Below, in pieces: positions 56,764 to 64,000 of a DNA stretch of 64,000 bases (position 1 is the stretch's first letter; each line of letters begins with the position of its first letter). The notes below the pieces were generated by a model that did no database searches, was not told where the DNA came from, and saw nothing but the letters and a program-made list of their open reading frames with translations. Source of the DNA: Seison nebaliae (lineage: Eukaryota; Rotifera; Pararotatoria; Seisonacea; Seisonidae); assembly GCA_023231475.1 (NCBI GenBank), contig JALJEE010000343.1, forward strand, positions 57,966 through 121,965. The letters are read 5' to 3'. The translations under genes were made by a program, and so were the position numbers.

Positions 56764-58835
56764 ATGACAGTAAACTCTCCATTTCACATATTTCCATTTC
56801 TATTATTTTTATTGCTTTCAACAAATTATATTATCATCTGTGATGAACAGTCGGTTAACGGTGACGATTTCGCCGACGAAATGAGCATTGCCAGTAGTGC
56901 ATTTGAAGAGTCTAACCGAAATGAAAAAGTTTTCATTTAATTACGATTCGGTAGAAGGATAATATTTTTTCTTCATAGATCGCTGTTCCAGATGCCTCAC
57001 AAATTGTTGATGGATGTTCGTCTCATTTTTATTAGTCCTTCTTCTACTTTGTTTCAATGATCATATGTCTATTTCATACCTTTATACTGTCTGCATTTAA
57101 TTCCATCTATCTACCAATTCATTCATTTTAATCATTTCCCAAACAATTCTAGCTAACAAGATAGACAAAGAATGTAAGCAAGGTGAACCTGTTACGTATT
57201 TTTAATTTCTCAATATAATTCAAAATGTTTATAGGGTCCAGTGGGGGAGAAAGGAGATAAGGGTGACAGGGGAATTCCTGGTCCCAGAGGTCCACCAGGT
57301 ATCCAAGGACCGACAGGTCCGAAAGTTAATTAATTATAATTATTTCTCTCATGTTTTTGTTTTCCACTTATATGAACCAGGGACCAATAGGTGAACCAGG
57401 CAAAGTTAAGCTTTATTAAGTATTATTTATTAAAACTTTATTTCTAACAATTTATAGTGTACTTGCGATGATAGCATTCCTGGTGTTGGTAAGAAATCCG
57501 TTAGTTCCTTTTGGTAGTGTTTTCTTTTTTTATAAACATTTCTAATATGTAGAATATTCTCATTGTGGACGATGAAGAGACAATGTACCGAGCACTTAAG
57601 CGTGACGACATTCCTGATGGTACGATATTTCTGGTAAATTTATTTCGATTATATGTTAAATCTCCAACCGGAACTGCTATTGAACTTTACGTTAATTTAT
57701 GCAACTCAATTATTTTGTAAGTTGTGTTTAATAATTTAAAGGATCGATGTGAGAAGAAAGATGAAAATGGAAATTGTATTAAGAAGCAAGCTCTACCTAC
57801 TCACCCACCATCAACCGACCATACGACTACAGAACCAGTAAATTATATAACATCGCCGACACCTATGGAAACTTCTTCAACCTCAATATCCTCATCCACC
57901 TCAACAGCCACTAGAACAGAAAGTTCATCTGTCTCGCCACCATCAATGGCAACTAAGGATACCATGGCCAGATATAAACCGTCGACAACCACTGCCGGAG
58001 AATTAGAAAAATCATTCTTTGGTACTAAAGCCGCTGTAAGTACACGTTCCACAGGAGGAAGAACAGATGATAAATCGACGGTCACTGTTTCTCCAATGAC
58101 ATATGGTGATGGACCATTACCACCAAATATACCAAAAGTTTTATATTTTAATAACTTTAATACCAATATATCGTCGTTCTTTAGTTGATGTTAATCGTAT
58201 CTTATAAGAGTATAACAGTTCATGAATATGCGAGATGGGAAGATCTTTGTCGTAATGTCAGTACGTTACTCAAGAGACATTTGGGAAGAAACGTTCAACA
58301 TTATAAATGGAAAATAAATCGATTAAATCACGAGCTGGATAAAGTGATATTCCTTCCGTTTGTAGAAGCGGCTGGTCAACATATACGATCAATAGTCCAC
58401 TCAAATTTTAGTCATTTACCCGTGGTTAACTCAGCTGTTAGTATTGTTTGGAATAATTGTGAGATTAATTTTGAATTTAAACAAAAGAATCAAATTTTAT
58501 ATCAATCTTTCGACGAGATCTTTTCGAAACCGTTTATCGGATATCGGAATCATATGTTGGGAGCTAGAGGTGCTGACATCAATTTCGAAGTTCATAAACA
58601 ACGAGCTCGATACGGTGAGGATAAACGTTTCGCTATTTGGCATGGCTATTCGAGGAGAGGAAATCATTTGAATTGCGATAACTGGAATCAAGCCACACAT
58701 TATTATCAGGCTTATGTATCGCCCATTAATGACAATTATCAATTAATTGCAGAAAATCGGAAATCATGTAACGAACGTGCATTCATTACCTGCATTTCGA
58801 CAACTCCTATCCAATGGACTCCTGTACATAATTGA
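56764..58835 (+). CDS. Miniature multiplexin, collagen XV/XVIII type with endostatin domain
   Basis: Nine exons keep phase: 56764-56928, 56979-57015, 57153-57190, 57235-57324, 57381-57404, 57458-57484, 57553-57690, 57742-58137 and 58185-58835, giving 521 residues. Order: signal peptide (residues 1-25), acidic segment, about 13 Gly-X-Y triplets (GEPGPVGEKGDK... to GPIGEPG), a short CTC segment, the trimerisation domain (ALKRDDIPDGTIFL and RLYVKSP), a Thr/Ser-rich hinge, and endostatin. The endostatin shows LPVVN, LYQSFDEIFS, FAIWHGYSRRG, CDNW and SCNERAFITCIS. Multiplexins are basement-membrane collagens, and released endostatin acts in synapse and motility control. The collagen stretch is exceptionally short. 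Confidence 0.85.
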
Positions 58836-59454
58836 TAATATTTTCATTTAATCATTTCAAATATTTTATTGTGTTCTCGACAAGATTTCTTCGTTCATTC
58901 ATCATGATGTTCATCAATATAAATACATTTTCCTACCTATTTCCCATATAAATTGCATTGTCTTTTCTCTCCTTTTCTCATTTTTCTCATTTATTATCAC
59001 TAATTCATTTAACATCAAAAAAGAGAATCGTATCTTGATAAATAAACATGCTGCACCGTCCATACGTTCAAGGAAAATCCAACGATGACGTAATCGGATT
59101 TTTATGATTTATCGCTTTGTCGTTTAAAATGCTATTGAAACGAAAATTGGTTGTTGGCTGATAAGGAAAATTTTAAATTATTATGAGCTACATTAAAATT
59201 CAAGTGAAAGGTGAACCTAATCTCTCCCAATACAATTGACACAATGTTACAATTTTTCATTAACATTATCTGACTTCACGATCGAATTGTGTAGAGTTTA
59301 TCCGAAACTTTTCTGATTGTTTCCGCTTTCGTTCGTTCATCTACATAACTTCAATCCAATGTTTCTCATCCGCTTCCTAACTATTTATCTCATCTTTTTA
59401 GTTTCTAGTAGATTTCTTTAGAGTTTTCTTTTCATTAAATCAAATTGATAAACT
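58836..59454. other. Intergenic region
   Basis: AT-rich DNA between the multiplexin gene and the repeat-protein gene. No exon is supported. Confidence 0.4.
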
Positions 59455-62403
59455 ATGTCCGAATTGAGGTTTACTATTCTTCTTCATTTTCTTTCACCAT
59501 TCCACTGCTACTGAAACTTATTTATAACAATGACGTCCTATGAAATTCTTTTTCCCTTAATCAATAACAGATTCTTATACTAAACACACTAATAACAGAT
59601 ATAATCTGACGATATTAATTAATTTTCCGGTTTTTAGTGAACACCAGGCCAAATCGATATTAAGTCAAGCTGGTCCCCAAGAAACATATTATGAAAGAAA
59701 TTACAAGACTACTGGAATTGCACCCGGTCTAATTGACAATGATATGAGTACGGGAATGGAACAAGTTAGAATTGATGGAAATAATGCTGAAAATTATGAA
59801 GAACAACAAAAACAAGAACATGAAGAATATACTGATTATAATCAGAATTCGGAAAAATTTGAAGAACATTCAAATTTGAATGATAATAATGCATTTTCAT
59901 CGAATATCGCTGAAACAGATGTTGCAAATTTAGATACCTCAAAAATTTTAGTTAATAGTGATCCTAATCCAGTTGTGATTAAGAAGCCGAACCACGAACA
60001 AATCGTTTATCAACAAAAAGTTCGAATTCGTTATCTTAAACCACCGACTCCTCCAGAACCTGCACCGATTATTATTCGAGAGAAACGACAAGATATTCCA
60101 GTAGCTGAACCTCCGATTGTTGTAGCCAAGCGCGAACCTCAAGCTCCTTCGCCACCTCCTCTTACTATACGAGAACGTCCACCAACTCCCCCACCTATAT
60201 TGAAACCGATTATACAAGTGAGAGAGATTCCTGCGCCACAACAACCACCTCGACAATTAATCTTACGAAAGATACCTGCACCACCACCGAAACCTCGAGA
60301 AGTTATATTAGAAAAATGGCTCCCATATCCCGAACAGAAAAGGAAAGTTATATATCAAAAAGCTGAACCGTTGAAAAATAATGAACCGTTGAAGAACTAT
60401 ATTATTGAATATGAAGCACCAAAAGCCGTAGCAGTTAAACATATCATTGAAGAAGGAATAACAGCAGTTGATCCTGCTAATTATTATCGAAATCAAGGTG
60501 ACCAAGAAAAAGGAGAAATTTGTTATATTGACAAAATTAAAGATATTCCGGATAGACCCACATCGCATAAGTTCAGTTCATCTTCAGGAAATGTTTATGG
60601 TAATTCGCAAGAGAATTCAGTTGTCATGAAAGACTCCAGTGATCTGAATTCTCAGACACAAAATGTGAATAATATTGGAACAAGTTTAGTAAGACTTTTA
60701 AAGACTTTTTTTTCATAACCATCATCTAAATCGATTAACAGTTGAGGGTGACAGGAAGGTGAAAGCTAAAGCCGTAACTGCTACTTTTGTTACATATCCT
60801 ACAGTTCGGAAAGGTTCACTTAATCAACAAGATGTTGAGTCTTTGTTGATTAATGAGAATTCGGATGACATAGCTCCTTCAACGAATGGTAATGAAACAG
60901 AAAACTTCAGTGGAAATAAAGGCAAACCGACTTCTTTACCTAATTCAAAAGAGAATAACGAAAAGAAAGAATCAATCGATTTAGCATCATATCTTCTTAC
61001 CCTTGAAACTGAACAATCAAATGAAGAGGACGATATAATAAACTTTGTTAATAAAGAAACCGGTCGTCAAATATTTCAAAATCAAAATCGGTTCAATAGA
61101 ACTTCATCAGAAAGCACGACACAAAGTACAGAATCGAAAAAATTTAATTTCTTCTCAAAAAAGAAAGCGCCAAATAGAACAACAATGAAAAGTTTCTCCT
61201 TTTTTATAAACACTTAAATAAAATTTCTCTCATTTAAGACGACAACAAAATTTATGAAGAAAATGAGGAGTCTACACTGGAATTTAATAATAATGAAAAT
61301 GGAATTATTTTAGGAACAGTACCAGCAGAGAAAGATAATGAAAAACCGAATCTTTCAGAAAAAGATATTGATAATTTATTAGATAATTTAAATTTAAAGA
61401 TGGAAGAACATATGCAGCTACCAATAAATGATGAGAAGAATAATAATGGTTTAATGAAGAATGCGAAAAGTAGCGAAAAAAAAAATAAATATTTCGATTG
61501 TACATTTGTCTATAACAGCGATGAATCAACAAATAAAAATCATATTTGAACAAATTTATTCATCTAAGTTTTCATCTAATAAACTTTCAATTAACGCTAA
61601 TTTTTTTTACAATTTCTTTTCATGTATTAATACTCATAGATATGTTAACCGTCATTAATAAAATTCAACATTTTCTAATCTAATAATTTTGACTCATCCT
61701 TTAAACTCTTCTCTCTTTCACTTAGAATGTCCTCCTCGCAACATTACAACTGTTGATGATGTGTTGAACTTTGTAAACAAGCAGCAAAATTCTCAATCAA
61801 ACCATGAACAATATGTTCAACAGAATTGTGAGCAAAAGAAATGCACAACAATCAATGATGGTATACCGTTGAAGAAATGGTTTACAAATTCATCTACTGC
61901 AAATCAAGAAATGTCATCAGCTCAATTTTCTCCGTTGCCTTTCAATAAAACTAAGCAACCAGAGAATAATGCACGCAGTAGTAGCCGAACATCATCGCAA
62001 AATTCTCGTATTCAACCTCAAAAACCTCGTCAGGTTATTCATTATGACGGTATTTATCAATCCCCAAAAAATCCTATTTCTAAACAACCAAATATAAAAC
62101 TTTGTGACAGAATCGATGGTTCATGTTTTATTAAAATAACTTATAATTCAATGAAATAATCTTTTAGGGTTACCTAAATTCCCTCCTAAGAAAGTGAGTG
62201 GATATCGTGGTAAACTGGTTCCCATATCCAAAATGATGAGCAGCCAAAAGAAATCACAAAAACATACACACCGGAAAGAAATCGACGAATCTAGCGATTC
62301 ATTCTCATCCGATTCATCTTCTTCCACGTCAAGTGATTGTACTTATTTGAAGGAATTGATGGAGAAATACCAAAAAACTAAAGGACGTAAAAATTACAAA
62401 TAA
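59455..62403 (+). CDS. Proline-rich beta-strand repeat protein of unknown function
   Basis: Six exons, 59455-59468, 59638-60683, 60742-61191, 61239-61469, 61726-62118 and 62168-62403, keep phase and give 789 residues. A conserved-looking N-terminus (TTGIAPGLIDN) precedes an acidic Gln/Glu stretch. Residues about 195-305 hold about six repeats of a hydrophobic strand followed by R-E/K and prolines, such as PIIIREKR, LTIRERPPTPPP, LILRKIPAPPPKP and VILEKWLPYP. The following 480 residues are Ser/Asn-rich and charged, with two copies of a D(I/V)(I/L)NFVNK motif. It ends Ser-rich and basic. The repeats recall cytoskeletal Val/Pro repeat proteins (articulin or alveolin type), but I cannot name it. 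Confidence 0.7.
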
Positions 62404-63351
62404 AACTGTCATTAATTCTATAATATGAAAATATTCCATCCAAATTTTCTTTTATCTTCATTTTTACTAAAATTTAAAAAATGTCTGGAATAACAATTAT
62501 AAACTGCACTTTAAAACTTATTTCAAAAATTTATCTTTTATTAAATGACAACACAAAAAATAAATAAACAATCTATATTCATAGGAATATATGATATCAT
62601 ATAGAAGAAAAGGCATATTTGAGTTGTCTGACTTGATAAACTTCTTTCTGGAACATTTTTTTTCCAATTTATTATATTATTTATTTATATAGATTAATTA
62701 TGATTAGAGATATTAGATAATAATACCAATATTATTAGTAAGTTTAATTTTAGGGTTCATTATTTTAGATCGTTATTTTTACTTTAATTTTTGAGTGTAT
62801 AATGGAATCCAATATGGGAATACAAAAAGGTTGACGGGATAAGGTTTTTTGATATCACAATTGAAGACATCTCCTATTACAAAATGAGAATCTCGGTTCT
62901 TCAAGACAGTGGATTAGATTATTGAGAGCGAAGAACAGAGACTTGAATAATCATTCAGTCGGAGATAAACGTTGAAGCAGAGAATGATTTGAATAACAAA
63001 ACAAACGACGTTGGTCGACAGTTGGATAAAAGATGTGGGATGAAGATTCTTAGATATCAATATCGGTTAAACGGTGCACCGGATACGTTATCGGAGTGCA
63101 GGAGAGCAGAAAAAATAGTGCAGTATAGATCAGGCATGTATGAAGTAAGTAAAAATGAGTGTTTAAGGGAAGAAAAAGAGAAAAGTTGTAGCTCTCTTAT
63201 CTCTTAATGTTAATCTCTCTTATTAATCTCTATTCAATAGTTCAATAGTCACATAGTAGAGTATTCAAGGACAATAAAATCTTCTAAATTCATCTTTTTT
63301 AACGTTAAGCTAATAATATATCAAACAATAAAGGACCAAAAGTTATAAATT

Positions 63352-63609
63352 GAAAGTCCTTTTCCTACTTTAACGGACAGAATAGTACTGGGACAATATA
63401 ATCGTTGGAAAATTATGATAGGGGGGAAAATATATTTTTTTAGGAATAAAAATTTTTATATAGATAGAAAAAAAAGGAATAATTCCTAAAATATTGCTAC
63501 CTATAATAATATTATTCCTAATAAAATATATTTTTCCCCCTATCATAATTTTTCAACGAATATATTGTCCCAGTACTATTCTGTCCGTTAAAGTAGGAAA
63601 GGGACTTTC
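63352..63609. mobile_element. Foldback/MITE-like element
   Basis: Two 98-base arms (63352-63449 and 63512-63609) are inverted copies that match at nearly every position. They are separated by a 62-base AT-rich spacer. Outer ends begin GAAAGTCC and end GGACTTTC. No coding frame is inside. The structure fits a non-autonomous inverted-repeat transposon or a recently formed palindrome. Confidence 0.75.
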
Positions 63610-63639
63610 AAAAAAATGTTGCTTCGCCGTCCCTTTTTT

Positions 63640-63780
63640 CTCCTTTTCTTTCCTTCACTTCGTTTCCCTTCGCGAAGTGGGAGTATGTATAGCTCGCGAA
63701 GGGAAGATGTCTGGAATTTTTCATCTATTAAAAGGGGGACGAAGAAATTTATTTCCCTTCGCACTTCGTATCCCTATCAC
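63640..63780. repeat. GC-rich palindromic block
   Basis: Several copies of short palindromes built on TTCGCGAA, CACTTCG and TCCCTTCGC lie within 140 bases, directly beside the foldback element. Their base composition is far from the AT-rich surroundings. Confidence 0.55.
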
Positions 63781-64000
63781 TAGTATAAGGTAGAAAACAA
63801 GAAACGAAATTTTCGTTTTTAGTTATGTTGTTGTTTTACTTGTACTTTTTATGTTATATTGTAGGAAACCTGTGAAAAAACGAGAAAAAAACAATTAGTT
63901 TTGTACAGAGGAGGATTATAAATAGGAAGAGATAAATGGAAAAAAGGCACTTCTACTATTATTCAGAAAACCACATTTACTATTTTCGATTCTTCAAATC

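Larger units (their letters stand above)
62404..64000. other. Gene-poor end of window
   Basis: No firm gene. A possible exon at about 63022-63145 ends at a good donor (GAA|GTAAGTAAAA) and could begin a gene on the plus strand. The rest holds the foldback element and the GC-rich palindromic block. Confidence 0.4.

Noticed and set aside
61470..61553. Read-through of exon 4 of the repeat protein to a stop at 61551
   Set aside because: The A|GTAGCG donor at 61469 joins the next exon in phase and restores a long conserved-style frame; retention remains possible.

Overview
The window is nuclear DNA from a small, AT-rich animal genome. The genes are animal genes: integrator nuclease INTS11, SETDB1-type methyltransferase, GRASP, HYLS1, collagen XV/XVIII with endostatin, an obscurin/kettin-like Ig array, a ZASP-type PDZ protein and 14-3-3. 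Most introns are 40-60 bases with GT...AG ends. Proteins carry many Asn, Gln, His and Asp runs. An ecdysozoan (nematode, or an arachnid such as a mite) fits best, but the sequence alone does not settle the phylum. A UGA-containing selenoprotein T shows that the organism probably decodes selenocysteine.

Layout. 1-5.3 kb: two plus-strand genes of unknown function. 5.6-6.6 kb: HYLS1 (minus). 7.6-9.1 kb: 14-3-3 with a pair of equal-length alternative exons. 9.1-12 kb: gene-free, with two diverged copies of a repeat. 12-15.2 kb: a type I membrane protein. 15.8-19.1 kb: HECTD2-like ubiquitin ligase. 19.9-22.4 kb: a polyQ, coiled-coil protein. 23.3-29.2 kb: 13 Ig domains. 30.4-31.2 kb: SR-like two-RRM protein (minus). 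32.1-34.2 kb: AGPS. 34.4-35.8 kb: GRASP (minus). 36.5-37.1 kb: PRADC1. 37.4-42.5 kb: a very large INTS11. 42.8-43.1 kb: Pmp3-family protein. 43.3-44.0 kb: SELENOT (minus). 44.2-45.0 kb: EXOSC3. 45.1-46.0 kb: CRAL-TRIO/MOSPD2-like (minus). 46.3-50.1 kb: SETDB1. 50.3-50.7 kb: a small secreted protein. 50.8-51.7 kb: ZASP-like PDZ protein (minus). 51.7-56.8 kb: mostly gene-free. 56.8-58.8 kb: a miniature multiplexin collagen. 59.5-62.4 kb: a proline-rich repeat protein. 63.3-63.8 kb: a foldback element and GC-rich palindromes.

From 30 to 52 kb genes alternate strands and are tightly packed: head-to-head starts are 194-654 bases apart in three pairs, and tail-to-tail ends 71-213 bases apart. I rebuilt exon joins by reading frame, splice dinucleotides and conservation; where every join keeps phase I say so. 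The most notable observations are the in-frame UGA in selenoprotein T with a candidate SECIS, the mutually exclusive 14-3-3 exons, the roughly 1,200-residue C-terminal expansion of INTS11, the 13-triplet collagen XVIII, and a near-perfect hairpin just after INTS11.
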